A stretch of DNA of 64,000 nt from Lucifuga dentata (GCA_014773175.1 VXCM01000305.1:245012-309011), one strand, 5' to 3'. Counted from the first letter of the stretch, positions 26,001 to 39,844 are shown. Notes: generated by a model from the sequence alone, not told the origin. A program made the numbers and translations.

Positions 26001-28822
26001 TTAGATGTTTTCGTTTTGTCTTGCCATCGTCAAAATGAAACGTAGTTTATATTATTCTTTCAAGGGTCTAGTCTGTCATTGTTGTAATATATTTGAAAAC
26101 AGGGTGATTGACAAATATTTCTGCCATACTTTTTGTGGACTATATTAACACTGGTTTACTGAAACAAAATGGTAGAGATGTGTGACTACATCGTTTCTAA
26201 TAGAGTATAAAGTACCTCACTTTTAAATGAGCTGTAATGAATCATGGTGGCAGGATTATTACATCAATTTAGAAAAAGCCCAGACTTCAGTTCCTCCATG
26301 GCACAGATAAGGAGGGTTTTGCTGTGCCAGATACCCACTATTACCAAACTCTTCCACTATTTCACTATTACCAAATTAAAATTTTAATAGGGAAAAGAAG
26401 ATGAATCAAGAAATGGACTGAGAAATGGAATACTGGTAGTTTAATGTTGGCTCTAAATCATGTATTGCCTTCACAAATCGAAGGGGCCAGCTATTTTTAA
26501 CTGGTGTCCCATTTCTTCAAATGTGAGAAGTTGAGCAGAAACTAGCCCAGTAGAATTGGGATCCCGATGGGATAGTATGAAGTTACACTCAGGTTTAAAC
26601 CAAAAAGTCTATACCTAAAACAGAATTCATGTTTTCAGTGCAATGCTGCAACTCTGTCTACAGACTAATAACCTTTCACTAACTCCTGAAGAAGAAAAAC
26701 TGGAGTTGGTAATAATATAGGTTGACTTTGTGGACACAACGGCAGAGCTGAGGTTGATTCCTTAGATTTTCCAATAAAATAAAAATAAAAATCCACAAAC
26801 TCAGTTGTGTTTCAGTGCCAATGTAGCAGTTCAAACAGATTTCATGATTTCAGAGAAGAACCTGATGGTCCTGTAGTGATAAGTAAATTCTTAAGATTGT
26901 CTTAAAGCTTGCATCTCAACTTTCTTTTCTTTTCTTCTGTAGTGCTTTTGACAAAAGCATCGGAATAGGCTGGGATAACTGAACAGCATCTACTGAGTGA
27001 GGTGAGATGGGCGATAGTTTCACAACAAGATTTTTTTTTCTGAATTAAGTTTAAGGAATGAGCTGCAAAAGAAAAATCTTTCCTTTAGGACATGTGGTAA
27101 TCAAAACTGAGATTAGAATAGCATGAGATGACTTCACACGTGCTGTCTGTTCATAATGTGGGAATTAACACGATGATATGACTGAAACCAGAAATATGAG
27201 CCACACAAGTCACAACTGTACCTGGTTCCCATGAGTCAAGTCAAGGACAAAAACCCCCTGAGTCAGTCTATCACAATGCAACCCATAACCCACCCACTCC
27301 CAAGCTTGATGCATGAGCTTCAAAAGACTCGAACATGAAACGGGCCCTTTGTGCAGAACAAAGTTTAACAGAGAACAGTGGCTTAATATCTGCAGGGTAT
27401 TCCCCTCCAGTCAGACGATGTTACATATGCATATGACAGACAAAGAAACATACACACGCAGACAGTCCTACTCACACCAGTGGCATTCAACCGGATGCAC
27501 ACACATACTTTCTATGTTTAATGTTCTCACACATGCACGCAAACACATTTCAGCATGCCCATGCAGACACACTTTCTTTCCGCTCCACTTTCTCGTGACA
27601 GAATATGCCCTTTATTCATGTTCTTTGAGGGAGCGCTGGGGAGTCAGGCTGCTGAGACTCTGGAAATGGACATGAATAAATGGAGTGTCCTTCATAGCAG
27701 CCAGACACCCCAAGCTGGAGATCCTACATCGATTATCAAAGGGCCTTTTCAGTAGAATATGGATACAACTACTTGTGTTAGAAGTGGTAAATACGCCCAT
27801 GCATGTGCAAGCGTACATGTATTTGCACAAGTATCTTGTGAATGCATGCACAGAAATGTACTACAGACACACAAATTGCTCTATGTGCTTGATCCAGAAA
27901 AGAAAAACAAAATACCTTCCTTTCAAATTACAGCAAACCAAATGGACCAACCAACCCCAACGAACCAAGCCAAGGGAAAATATTTGGTTGGTTGGTCTTT
28001 CAAAGAGGACATTAATACCTAATTAAATGCCTGCTGTGTTTCATAAAGTGCTGACTTGTATACCAAGATATGGAATTAATATATTACTAGAACCAACTGT
28101 CTGCCCGCTTTGTGTTAAATGCTCAAAGCGAAACACTAAATCATGTATATGGATGAGAAATATAAGAACATGCTCCATTTTAGTGGAATTCACTTTTATC
28201 CCAAGTCTGGCATTTTCCACATGACTGGGTCAGAGTGGGCTGATAACTTAAACAGGCTAATGTCGCTAAAATGCAGAAACCATTATTCTCCATTAACACT
28301 GAATGTCTCTCAGCACCGTCCATATCACGCAATGTGACTTTTCTGCACGTACAACAGTTCTGTCTCACTTCAGATCACAGCCTTTTAGGAAGTATAACCA
28401 TGAAACAGTGCCTCTTGGGTGCCATGAAACTATGATTAAATTACTGTAATCAAAGCTAATACACCAAATCCCACAGGCTAGGCTACACTATGCAAAGAAA
28501 CAGCACCTGCATATCTTTTTAGTTAAAGGTAAGAAAACACACAAGCTGAGAGGGTGTAACTCAATTTAAGAGTCCTTTTACTATAATCTGGAATTGTCTA
28601 ATAACTATCTAAAAGTTAGAATTATAGCATCACAGGGTTTAATCTTAGTTCTCTAACATCTTGATTTGGGAGACATTTCTTCATGAACATAATTACTGAT
28701 TGGACCGTCTGAGACCATCAGAGAAGGGCATGAATTCTTAAAGCTGAGTTGGACAACGTTGCAGATTGTTTTCCCCTGAACTGCATGGATGGAGTATTTG
28801 AAGTTTGAAGGACTTTGTCTCA
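20086..28822. other. Long AT-rich non-coding stretch
   Basis: No gene is supported over about 8.7 kb. It includes a poly(A) tract with an N (20614-20646), a 15-base A run near 24020, a short GA tract near 25593-25610, and a local inverted repeat of (CCAA)n against (TTGG)n at about 27941-27993. The longest frame, 24478-24930 on the minus strand (150 codons), is AT-driven and has no recognisable motif. The stretch at about 22380-22660 has higher complexity and homeobox-like TTTAATTATC and AATTAATGAG sites, so it could be a conserved non-coding element. Confidence 0.4.
20614..20646. repeat. poly(A) tract with one N
   Basis: A run with N at 20630 and A on both sides; contig-join pattern. Confidence 0.85.
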
Positions 28823-29386
28823 GGAATCATGTAATTTAAAGTTTAAGCCAATAAATACCACCAACAAACATGTTACATTACTGCCAACCATTTTCCAAAA
28901 TATAAAACTGTATTTTAGTCTTCCTGTTATTTAGCCAAATCTCCTAATCTTTCAAAATAAAATGTTCAGGTGACACACCCCCTTGAAATTCAATGTTTCA
29001 CCTGATAATACGCACATTTGCATGTAGAAGGTGCAGTCTTTTCGTTTTCTCCAGTAAAAGCTGCTTTCTCCTGGAACTATGGAGATGTAGGATGGAGTAT
29101 GGAGATGTAAATTTTCTTCCGTGTAGCTTCTGTGGATTGGTTAAATATCGACAAAAAATAATAATGCCGTGTGGTTCACTGTGATGGATTACCTATCAAG
29201 CATATTTCTTCTCTTATAGCGCACTAGAAATAAACTAAACCAACAACTTCCCGGAGGTAGGAAAAATTATTCAAAAATTTAAAGCTCCAGTAGTATGTTT
29301 TGGAAAATGGTTGGTAGTAATGTAACATGTACATGAGTCATATTTATTGGGCTCAAATATGCAAAATCACTGATAGGATTCTTTAA
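28823..29386 (-). mobile_element. Inverted-repeat MITE (copy 3), both arms preserved
   Basis: The left arm (AAGCCAATAAATACCACC ... GTTACATTACTGCCAACC) is the reverse complement of the right arm (GGTTGGTAGTAATGTAAC ... TATTTATTGGGCTCAAATATGC), giving terminal inverted repeats of roughly 90-100 bases. The right end reads GGATTCTTTAA. The interior, about 350 bases, is not palindromic and has no coding capacity. Compared with copies 4 and 5 it lies in the opposite orientation. It is the best copy for defining the family. Confidence 0.8.
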
Positions 29387-29837
29387 GCCCAAAACACTGC
29401 AACACTCCTTGGTGACTGGTGGTAATTCCAGCAGTGTTTACCACAACAAATCTCAATTTAGGGGAAATGGATGGTCTTCTCTGCTGCAAAACCCCAGTTT
29501 ATATAAATATCCTGCAAAACTTTATGTTGATTTTGTTTTCATTCCTTCTTATGGGGAGAAATTGCAAAGTCATAGTTTTGCTTCTTTTTCAGAATACCCT
29601 CATCTTTAAAATATCGCTGGGGTGGCAACTTTAGTTGAAGACACCTTGCAGAGTGCAGCTGCTTCAGTGAGCCTTCAGAAGAAAACTGTATGAGACTTTA
29701 CAGAACTGTGGACAACCTCCTCTCTCTGACCCCATAAAGCTTGATTAAAATTAATGACTAATTTTCTGTTATCTGTAGGAATGGATATGTCCCTGTGTTG
29801 CTGAGTCAATTCTAGAGAGCTTGTTGTTGGCCTGCTG

Positions 29838-29881
<44 letters not shown>

Positions 29882-30977
29882 AGCCAACTCTCGTGTCTGA
29901 AGTGCTTTAATTAGTTTAAATAAAGATTGAAGTTGATGCCAGTGTGCTTGTTTAAAAGCTAATGGAGATCCTTGTGTGATTGATCTGTTAGTTTTATTTG
30001 AGAAAAGGTTGGCATCAGGTTAAACCAATGGCTTACGCAAGTGCAGGATAGATGGCCAGTTTGTTTAGAAATGAAGCCATGCTGTGCAAATTACAGTAAG
30101 GTATAACACACAATGAGCTACAACAACAAAAAGATAAGGTGGAAGCAATGAACACCAATGGACTTGCTGTCTATTGGTGTTATATTTTTCTATTTTTTTT
30201 TTTTTTTTTNTATTTTTTTTTTTTTTTTGTGTCTATTTCCCCATATCAGAATGCTCATCTAACAAAGAAAACAAGTACCTGTGTTGAAAAGATTTTTGTC
30301 TTTTTATGATCAGTTTAACCCATGATTTAGCTTAGCTGCAAATACATTGGACCCCATTAAAATGTCTTTAGCGTGACATCTACTTTGTAAGTATAACATT
30401 TGTTACAAATATTTTTAAGGGCATTTCACCAAGACTGACTGACATAGTGTAAAGCAATAAAGCAAATACTAAAATATGAAAAATACTAATTTCTTCATCT
30501 CATTTTCAAACAAGCAGGGTCCAGATGTCTCTTAGTGTGTGTGTGTGCTACAAACACCTTTTTTTACATGTTCGTCAGAGAAAAACACAAGAGCGATATG
30601 AATATGGCTTTTCTTTTAGAAAAAGTAAAACTAAGACATAGTAAAGTCAAAAACTTGGACGAGCAGCATTTTGTGATATATTCAAGTGAAGAATGCAGCT
30701 GCATCAAGCAAGCCTTGATTGCACTGATTGTTACTGGGGGAAAAAATGTGTGAGAGGAGAGGGCAGCAGGAGACAAAACGGAGTTGGAGAAGGAGCAAAG
30801 GAAAAGGAGGTGAAGATAAAAGTGATTTGAGGAGAGGAGAGGAGAGGAGAGGAGGAAACAGCATCCTCTGTGGACTGGCAGGCTAATCCCAAACATGGAG
30901 TACATGATACAAAATGCACATTTATAAGGCAGACCCTAAACTGAGGCACAATCAGCTTAGAAGGATGAGGAGCAGAC
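29387..30977. other. Non-coding DNA with simple repeats
   Basis: Includes (CA)n at 29839-29881, a T-rich tract with N at 30210, and a (GAGGA)n purine repeat at about 30829-30855. Open frames here are low in complexity. No gene seen. Confidence 0.5.
29839..29881. repeat. (CA)n microsatellite
   Basis: About 21 uninterrupted CA units. Confidence 0.97.
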
Positions 30978-31110
30978 CAAAGACACACACACACACACAC
31001 ACACACACACATTATGAATTCAAAACCCCCTATTTAACACATGNCAAAGACACACACACACACACACACACACACACATTATGAATTCAAAACCCCCTAT
31101 TTAACACATG
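30978..31110. repeat. 66-bp exact duplication around a single N, including (CA)n
   Basis: Positions 30978-31043 and 31045-31110 are identical (a CA microsatellite plus flank ending CTATTTAACACATG), separated by N at 31044. The apparent tandem CA repeat is probably one locus. Confidence 0.9.
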
Positions 31111-31166
31111 AAAATGCTTCAGAACTGCCATCTATGCATGACACAAGAGGGCTTGTGTGTTTGCCT

Positions 31167-31169
<3 letters not shown>

Positions 31170-31228
<59 letters not shown>

Positions 31229-31333
31229 NNNNNNNNNNNNNNNNNNNNNNNNNNNNNNNNNNNNNNNNNNNNNNNNNNNNNNNNNNNNNNNNNNNNNNNN
31301 NNNNNNNNNNNNNNNNNNNNNNNNNNNNNNNNN

Positions 31334-31372
<39 letters not shown>
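31170..31372. repeat. Compound (GA)n-gap-(CA)n microsatellite
   Basis: (GA)n from 31170 to 31228, then 105 N (31229-31333), then (CA)n to 31372. The assembler could not cross the junction, so the true tract length is unknown. Confidence 0.9.
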
Positions 31373-31374
<2 letters not shown>

Positions 31375-31449
31375 ATGGGATTCTAGTTTTGATTATAACA
31401 CCGTCACTGTTGCAAAAACACTACAGAAGCTGAAATAAAACTCTTCATA

Positions 31450-31504
31450 AAGATTTCTCCTGCTACACAAAAACTCCTGTTTTTGTGTAGCAGGAGAAAA
31501 TCTT
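31450..31504. repeat. Perfect short-loop hairpin
   Basis: The 20-base arms 31455-31474 and 31479-31498 are exact reverse complements with a 4-base loop (TCCT). Pairing extends a few bases further with one bulge. The arm begins TTCTCCTGCTACAC. It is not part of a repeat family I recognise. Confidence 0.85.
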
Positions 31505-34500
31505 GTTTTTTTGAGCTTTATGAGAGATGAAAACATATTATACAGTATGTAGCAAGTAGGCTTTCTATATGCATGCAAATCCATATACAAAATCAAGATG
31601 AAAAAGAATATAAATTGAAAGCAAAAGAGCAGAGAGACACTTTTTTTTTATCATCATAGAAAGGTATAATGGCTGTAAAGTGAGAGCCACAGGCAGCTCT
31701 CATAAGAGATTAATATCATATTAACATAAATGATTAAATAATGACATATGAATCAAATCTTAAACTGCCTCATTATGTCTATAATTATGTCTCATTTGAT
31801 CTATGTGGTGCACATAATTACACTGATAATTTATTTGGATTAATTATAAGCATAGTTTAAATATTTCAGCTGCATGCCTTAAATAGAATCCTGGCACATG
31901 TAGAAATATCCTGCAATCACAAACCAAGAGTAAGTTGGATGAGTATTAGCATTATTAGCATTATTAACATTTATTAATTCATTATGTTGTCCTCTGTGCA
32001 AAACCAAAAAAAAAGTATATTTAAGTATATTTACAGTAAATATCAATCTATATGTTTACTGAAGCTTATTGACGACTTTTGACATATGATCACTAACCTT
32101 TTAAATATGTCAGAGAAATAAATTTGAATAACTGACATTACACACTAATTAAAATGTAATGAGACAGATTGGGCTTTGGCTGTCCTTTCTGTTACGATGC
32201 CATAAAATCTTAATTTCTAATGAACAGATGGACATGTACTTTCACATATTGCTAATAATTTTTCACCAACACACATTTTAGCACTATGCATCAAAATAGA
32301 AGGCATTAAATACTCATTGACATGATGCTACATGCATACAGCACAAACACACACACATGTATACATGCCAAAGCAGGCTTATAAAATACAGCAAAGTGCA
32401 CCGATATGTGAGCAAACAATAACAGACAGTAAACATGTCAGCTAAATCTATATTTAGAAGGAAAAAAAAGACACATCGTCCTGAGAGACCAGCGATGCTA
32501 ATACAAGGACCATGTTCTGCTCTGTTCCACTTCAGTATTGAATAACAATGGAGCTATAGGAGCTGCTGTTGCTGCTGAAATTCAATACGAATCCATTATA
32601 AAATAGGCATTTCCTTAAGGACACAACCTGCACAGTCTATGTCCATACTAGTGGCCTGTAAGGGCATCCGCTGGGTACCAAACTATCCCTTACTCTCACT
32701 TTACCCTTCTCTATCTTTTTTCATCATGGTCCTCCATACTCACCTGAAAGCATCTTCATCCTCTTCCTCCCTCCCTCTGTTTCATCGCTCCTCTATCCTC
32801 CAGGGTGCATCATTCTCCAGTGTCTACCCCACTCTCCATCATCAGCCCCTCAAGGAATAAATGACTTTCTAAAGGCAAGACTTACACACAGCAGTAGCCT
32901 ACATGATCTTTAACTTGTATCAGATTTTTCGTTTCTGTTTAAGACTTCTCTCAATTTTAAAGACTTAGTATTGGTCACTTTTCTTTAGAAAAGCCAGCCT
33001 TGAATAGACCCAAAAAGACTCTGTTTTGGACATTCCATTCCAGAGTTCCATGAGCAATACAAAATTCCTATTAAGAAAATTTTTTTTGTGAATAGGTTTC
33101 AGGCGGCTGCACGGTGAACCAAACTTTCAGCCTTTCTGCTTAGAAGTTACATGAAGCAAGCACCACCAAACTTCCAAAAAAAGGCCTTAGTCCACCCACA
33201 AAACATGGTTTAGTGTACTCAGAGCTCATGTTAAAATGCTAGTCATCCTTTCAAAATAAAGTCGCTCTGAAATTTAGAAAAACTTAACAAGTGAGTTATG
33301 AAATAATCAGTAAAAATATCAGATAATGTACATAAAGAAGAAACTGCAGGTATGTGTGCAAAACCGAGTGTAATGTGCACTATGTTTATCTCTTCAGAGC
33401 CATTATCAAGCAACAGTGATCTCATAAGCATTTGCTCAAAAATAGTACTAATGTTGTCTTCATCTGTTTTATTTTTTTTTTTTTCCCTGATGTCATCACT
33501 GATGGGAAACAGGATTGGTAAAGACTGGATGATCCTAGAGGGTCCCAATTTTCCAGCCAGGTAGACTTGCCTTTTTGTCCTTCATGTTTGCATTGAGACA
33601 TTGGTAAATTCCAGTTTATGTCACAGGCAGTTTTGAACGTTTAGAAGAAATGGCTATAGCCATAGGTGACAGACAAGAAAAAAAAAAAAAAAAANAAAAA
33701 AAAAAAAAAAAACACCTAATGGATCTTTTGTTATAACAACTGAACACTTAATGTGAGGCTGACTGCCAGAATGAGCTCAGTATAACATGACTAAAGATAT
33801 AAGCAGATTGAGTTCAGAGACTAGGTTCATTGTCAGTCCTTTGAGGGTTAAAATGTTAGTTGAAAACTAAATTTTGTGACAGAGGTGTCTTTGTGAGTCT
33901 CTGAGAAAAATTGAATTTCTGGCTAAAAAAATGAATTTGTGTTTTTACCGCAAGCACAAAGCCACTTTGTGTTCTTTCTTTTTTCCCCTTGTACAGTTTA
34001 CTAGAGTGTTTTGAATGCGACTTCAAAAATGTCATTAATTATTTGCATCTCACTCGTAGACGGAGTGGCATTCATCTCTTGAGGGGTGACAGTGACTGAT
34101 AAATATAAAACGCTTCCCTAATTCAAAAATCAAAGTAAGTCATTTTTCATACCAGGGAACACTTCAAACTGTCACTGCAAGAAACTGAAACAAAAACAAG
34201 CTTCAAAAGGAGGTCGGAATTAAATATTTCAAAACTTTGAATATTACATTAAAATTTCGTAAGCCTTGAGCGGCTGTAAACAGCTACATGTTATTACAGG
34301 AGAAACAAAGACAAGGGGGAAATACATTTTGATCCATCCAGGCTTATTCAAAGCTTTAACTCGGGAAAATCTTTTGTAACTACTTATTTTCTTTTTTTTT
34401 CTTCAAAAAGTTAAAAAGTCTAACCTGAAATAAAGCCATGCATACAAACACTACATACATTATAATACATATATACATAATAGCTGCTTGAAGATATTCT

Positions 34501-35664
34501 GACACCTACCAAGGACACACAAACACATAATGAAGTAGAACAGATAAATAATGTTACTATATAGATATAGATTCTGGTGGTGTGGAAGTTTTGTTGCTGG
34601 GCAAAACCAAGGAGACTTCAGCAGCAGTTGTTCCCCCTGTGTCATCCGTGCTTTGTCAGGTATGAGAGCAGCCTGGCAGGGCTCAGCCTGCCTGTAAACA
34701 CTGACTCCTGACAGCCGAGGATGACAGCTTGCTGCAGCACATGGCTGGATATACCAGCTTCAGGCTGCGAACCACAAAGGATACAATACATCTTTAAGCA
34801 CAACCTACACCTGTTTGGAGGCATGAATTCCAAAATATGCACCGAGCACTTTCGATACGCTGCCCTGGGTGCTGCAAGTTGAACATGCCCCATGCTGCAT
34901 GTCGCATCCTTGTCAAACAAAGAAGAATCTGGAAGCATTCAGAGGAAGGTAAGCAGTTTATTGCATGTTTTTTGGTGAGTAACAATAGCTCTTGATATAG
35001 CTTGCACTGTAGAGTGGGTTACCTCATCCTGTTCCTCAAACGTAAAACAACAGCTAGTTCTCAGTAATGTCATTTCCTGAGGTTGGATAACTACACCAAT
35101 GGACCGGGAGAGAAAGGTTGCACTGGATTTTTGACTCGGATCAGCTCACCAATACCCACCCAGAGATAAGACACCAACCACAGAGCAAAATACAAAGGAT
35201 ATGATTTCATTCTTGGTTAACAGTACTGTCAGCAAAGAAGACAAGTTATGTCATTCTGCTTAAGTTTTGAATACATGCTATATAATTAATATTAGCCTTT
35301 GGACAAAACCAAACAGTCTGTCTTGGCTTGCTTCTGAGAATTGTGTGTGAAGTGTTCTGTATGTATTTAAAGTGACTGATAGACTGAAGTATATTTATGC
35401 TGCATTCACATGTTGATGGTAGAAAAACAGCCCTACTGGTCCTTATAGCAGAATCACTGTAAACGTAAGCAGCAGATGGCAGACGACAACAGATGCAGAA
35501 ACATTGCCATGGTAATTTGGTGGGATATAATTCAGTATTGGAGGATGCAATAGCATTTTAGCATTTTGCACAATTTTATACAACAACAGGCTCTGATCAT
35601 TTTGTATGCCCATTTAAAGAAGCGACAAGAAAGGCAGACATGCAGATGCAGACTGTGGCAAGTG
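31505..35664. other. AT-rich non-coding DNA
   Basis: No supported gene. A poly(A) tract with N at 33695 (33678-33712) and a pyrimidine-rich stretch at about 32680-32830 are present. A plus-strand donor-like AAG|GTAAGCAG lies at about 34948-34956, with no convincing coding exon in front of it. Confidence 0.45.
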
Positions 35665-35999
35665 GAAAAAGTTGAGGGCAATGGGGTCAAAAGGTTAGAG
35701 AAGCAAGCTTGTGACCTAAGGGTCACCGGTTCAATCCCTGAACTGGCAGGAGAAGTCAGGGTTGGGGAGGTGAATGAGCAGCATATCACCACTGAGGTGC
35801 CCTTGAGCAAGGTACCTAACCCCCAAATGCTCCAGTGGAGCTGCTGAGTGGCCAGCAGAGAAGTTTGTGGTTATACTGTGCAGCTTCCCAGTGTGAATGT
35901 GAGCTTGTGTGAGCGGAGTGTTCCTGCAAAAGAGCATTCAATGCTCAGTGAGCTACCCTCGGATAAATAAAGGTTAAAAAAAAAAGCAGAAAAAGTTGA
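35665..35999 (+). mobile_element. tRNA-type SINE with 11-bp target-site duplication
   Basis: A B-box promoter, GGTTCAATCCC, lies at 35728-35738 within a tRNA-like head. The body follows the pattern common in fish repeats (GAGGTGCCCTTGAGCAAGGT ACCTAACCCCCAAATGCTCC). The element ends in GGATAAATAAAGGTTA and then an A run (35976-35985). The flanks GAAAAAGTTGA at 35665-35675 and 35989-35999 are identical, which is the target-site duplication expected from LINE-driven insertion. The body is about 313 bases. The intact duplication suggests a fairly recent insertion. Confidence 0.85.
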
Positions 36000-38900
36000 A
36001 AAATTGTACGTTTTGACAACGGGTTGCGTGGTGTGTGGCTCTCACAGCCAGCAGTGGCAGTTTTCCATCGTCCTCTCTTTGAATAGAACATCCAATTTTC
36101 TATCTACCGCACACCATCAACATGTCATTCCAGCATTAGTCTCTCTGCTCAGGTGTTAGGGAATGGGGCAGCAGTATTCAATCTAAGACATAATGCAAGT
36201 CTTAATTTGTCCCAGAGAGTTAGTGACACACATGCCCACCAACACACATGGAGCATGTATTTGCAGGCAGGCTGCATCTGAGGCTTAAGATGCAAACATG
36301 TCAGGCTTCGCATCACTGTGGGAATGTACCACCAGCAGTCATTGAGGTGGCACAGAGATCAAACCGTCTCTGTTTACATGCACAGCAATTATCTAATTAC
36401 AAGGCACAGGCAAGACAGAAATGCTAGGCTCCATTTGGAGGCAGAGAAATGATCCCTGGGGAAAAAAAACAGAGAAATCTGCCTCATAAACTGTCGCTTC
36501 TCTTTCAAATGCTGTCATTCTAAAGAAATTCCCTGTCCAAAGAAATTGATGGCTTGAACTAGTGTTATAGAAACTGCTCAATATCATACTGATGCTTCTC
36601 TGATTATGGTCTATGTGGAATTCAAACATTTTCATATTTGTCGGCTTTTCATATTTTCCAGGATGTCAAATAGCATTGTGAATTTAGATCAACTTTTTAA
36701 CAAATGAAATAGAAAATAGCTAAAGAATATTTATTTTATGTTGTGTATAGCAAAAAAATCTTGCAGAACTGTAATCTCAATGCACTAGATATGGGATCCT
36801 CTATGGTATCCTACAATGGTATCCTCCTATGGTATCCTACAATGCATGGCTTTTGTCAATTTTAAGCAGGTCCAGTGAACAGTAGGACATGTTCTGTGAT
36901 TCCTAAAATCAATTTGATGCCAAGAGTTACTCCTGACATAGAATGCTGAACTATCAAAAAGAGTCAGTATGAACTCAATAAGATAATTTAATGAATGACT
37001 GAGGACAGTCAAACTTTACTGACTAAGCAGTCTAATATACTCTGTGATGGTAACAGGGATTTACAGTATATGTAATTGTTTCAAAATTACAATGTCCACA
37101 ATCAAGTGAAAAGTCTATACACGTTGAGCTCAAACTGCTTTAGGTGGAGGACTGTTAAAGGAACATTTCATTGCACCCCCTGCAGGAGATGAGGTGAATT
37201 AGAATGTGTAAAATCTACATGGACAGCACAGAATATCACAAGAAAAACAGCCTTTAACCAATTGTGGGTTTTACAACTCAAAAGTAAATGCATAAAGGGT
37301 GGGATTGTGTAGTAACACAGGTAGTAGTATTGTGACAGAATTTTAACATAAAGGCTCCACTATCATTATCATTATCTCTACCTACTGTGAGTATAATCAC
37401 CATCACAGTTTCAATATCTCAGTATGAAAGACACAGATATATTTGGAGCCATGGATGAATCAAACGCATACACATCAGAAGACTGAATGCAATTTTCTAA
37501 TCCCTGATCATAAACTCAAATTCAAACGTGGAGCACAGGCAAAGGACTGCCTGCATTTTCCCAGGACGCCTAGGCCTCATGGGTTATGTGAGTTTGCTTT
37601 TGTTGGTGTTTTCTGAGGCTATGTTTCCTATCCCACACGTCAAGGAATTTAACCATGGGATCTGAAAAGCAATGGTGCCACAGTAAAGGGCAGGGCTTTA
37701 TTTTGTGTGTGAGAAACCAAATGTGGCGGAGGAGCGACAGAATGCTGGAGCTCATCCAGCCTCAGATCAAGAGAGCTGATTCAATATCACAGTCAAAGCC
37801 TGTTTTTGCCATCTCTCCACAAAGATACAAGCTGACCTGACGTGACTTGAAGATGAATAATGACTGCAGTAGAGCCTCTACAGCTTCTGTTCAGACAATA
37901 TCATGGTCTTTGATTGATAAGATTATGTCAGAGTTCAAAAGTTACAACTATGTAGGAAAGTTTCACATCCAGTACTGTACTGTTATGATAGCTATTTTCA
38001 TCTATGCTTAAGTCCAGAGCCAGGGCTTCATAAAATAAAATGTGTAAATAGCAAGTGAGCCCTGCTGAGTTTTGTAACCTGAGCTTACAGCTCATCATTT
38101 CAGCTCTAAGCACGCTCAAGTTAAATACATTTTAATTAACCATCACTTTGAAAAGATGCGAGTTCAGGAAGGGGCTTTCTGTTTAGACTCTAACAGGACG
38201 TGATTTTGGGCTTTCGCAGATGAAATTGTGAGAGAACTGTGAAGAAATCTTTTGTCATCAATCCAGTGTCAGAAATTTAGGAACAAAATCTCACAGGTTG
38301 ACTGACCGTGACCCATGACTCATGGCAATGACCCATGTTTATAAGCCAGTGCAGATGAATGACAAGTTGATGACACATTTCTGCCTGTATAGTTTTTCCC
38401 TCCTTATCTGCGATTCACCTGGAATTCCTTCCACAATCTGACAAACATCAAACCTGACAGAGATATCCATCTCGTACTGAGTGACATGCAATAAACTTGC
38501 TGTTATCGCAGTTTGCAGGAGGCTTTACATTGTAATTTAAAGTTCTATTTTTCCAGAGAGTCACATTTCCCAGTCACATACACAGCATCTATATTGGATA
38601 ATATTCCACTAAAGCCTATAGTAATTACATTAAAAAAAAAAAAAAAGAAGCTGTCTCCACTCATGCAGATGACAAATATAGCAATCCAAAGTTTTATAAT
38701 ACTCAAAAACTCATGAATACGGAACTCCTGAAGCTTGTAATATAATATAATTTTGAATAACTAATAAGCATTTACAGTTCAAAACTGGAGGAGTATTACA
38801 AAAGAATGAACCTGAAATGTACCAATGAGGCTCTACAAAATACATGCATGCAATTATGATTTAAAAACACAACTATGCAAGTATAATAATTACAATATAT

Positions 38901-39044
38901 ATTTAATGTGGAATGTTGAACATACAGAGAATCCAGGTAAAATAAACTGCAGGCCATTAACCACTCACAGAAATGGAAATCTATCAGATGTTTTGATTAG
39001 AGACGTCACCAGACGATTCAGAACAGAACCGGTTAACTAAGGAT
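36000..39044. other. Non-coding DNA
   Basis: No supported gene. Small imperfect tandem copies of TATGGTATCCTACAA occupy about 36801-36845. A 14-base A run lies near 38632. Confidence 0.45.
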
Positions 39045-39489
39045 CTGGCCACTGTTACCCCTTTCCCACAGGGGCCGGTGCTGGTGCCAGAGCCAAACTG
39101 AGCACCGTTCTTCGCATTCCCACCGCAAAAAACGCCGGTGCTCGGCCGAGAACCGGCATTCCTGTGCCGGCGTTTTTCGGCCCCAGCAACAAGCTGGGCC
39201 AGAGCTCAGCACCTGTGATGTCAGGGGCCAGGAGGCGGGACAAACATTGTTGTTTACCAAAATCAAACGCATTGCCGGTGATCTGGTGGAGTCGGGTAAT
39301 GCAAGTCAAACTGGAGACTTCTCAAGAAAAAGCTAAAATACAGTATATTGTAATACATACACAATGTAAGATGGTATTTTATTTTGAAGAAGATTCACTT
39401 CCTGTTCATAGCAGATGCGCATTGATCTGACTGTTGTTGTAAACACATTTTAGAACTGGCTGTCTTACTCCGCTTACTTTATTAGTTCT

Positions 39490-39622
39490 TATGTAATTGT
39501 GTATAAGTGACACTAAATATATGATGAAATAAGAGTGGAGCTGCAGAAAGCTGGCNTATGTAATTGTGTATAAGTGACACTAAATATATGATGAAATAAG
39601 AGTGGAGCTGCAGAAAGCTGGC
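39490..39622. repeat. 66-bp exact duplication around a single N (assembly artefact)
   Basis: Positions 39490-39555 equal 39557-39622, with N at 39556. Confidence 0.9.
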
Positions 39623-39713
39623 ATGACTAGTACAGTTGAACAAATAAACTAAAAAACAGTTGAAAAAGGACTACAGAGACCGTAATGACTGGGAAAAAGC
39701 GTGCTGGACGTTG

Positions 39714-39844
39714 CTAAACTAAAGCTGGACTTAACTATGAATTAATGGACTCTGTTTTGGAGAATCAGCCAGAAAACCNCTAAACTAAAGCTGGACTTAA
39801 CTATGAATTAATGGACTCTGTTTTGGAGAATCAGCCAGAAAACC
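39714..39844. repeat. 65-bp exact duplication around a single N (assembly artefact)
   Basis: Positions 39714-39778 equal 39780-39844, with N at 39779. Confidence 0.9.

Noticed and set aside
31041..31433. Open frames of 79-130 codons across the microsatellite and gap
   Set aside because: They are translations of (CA)n, (GA)n and N, not genes.
34764..34948. Plus-strand exon candidate between CAG and AAG|GTAAGCAG
   Set aside because: The donor is good but all frames contain stops close by; ICTEHF in one frame recalls THAP domains only superficially.
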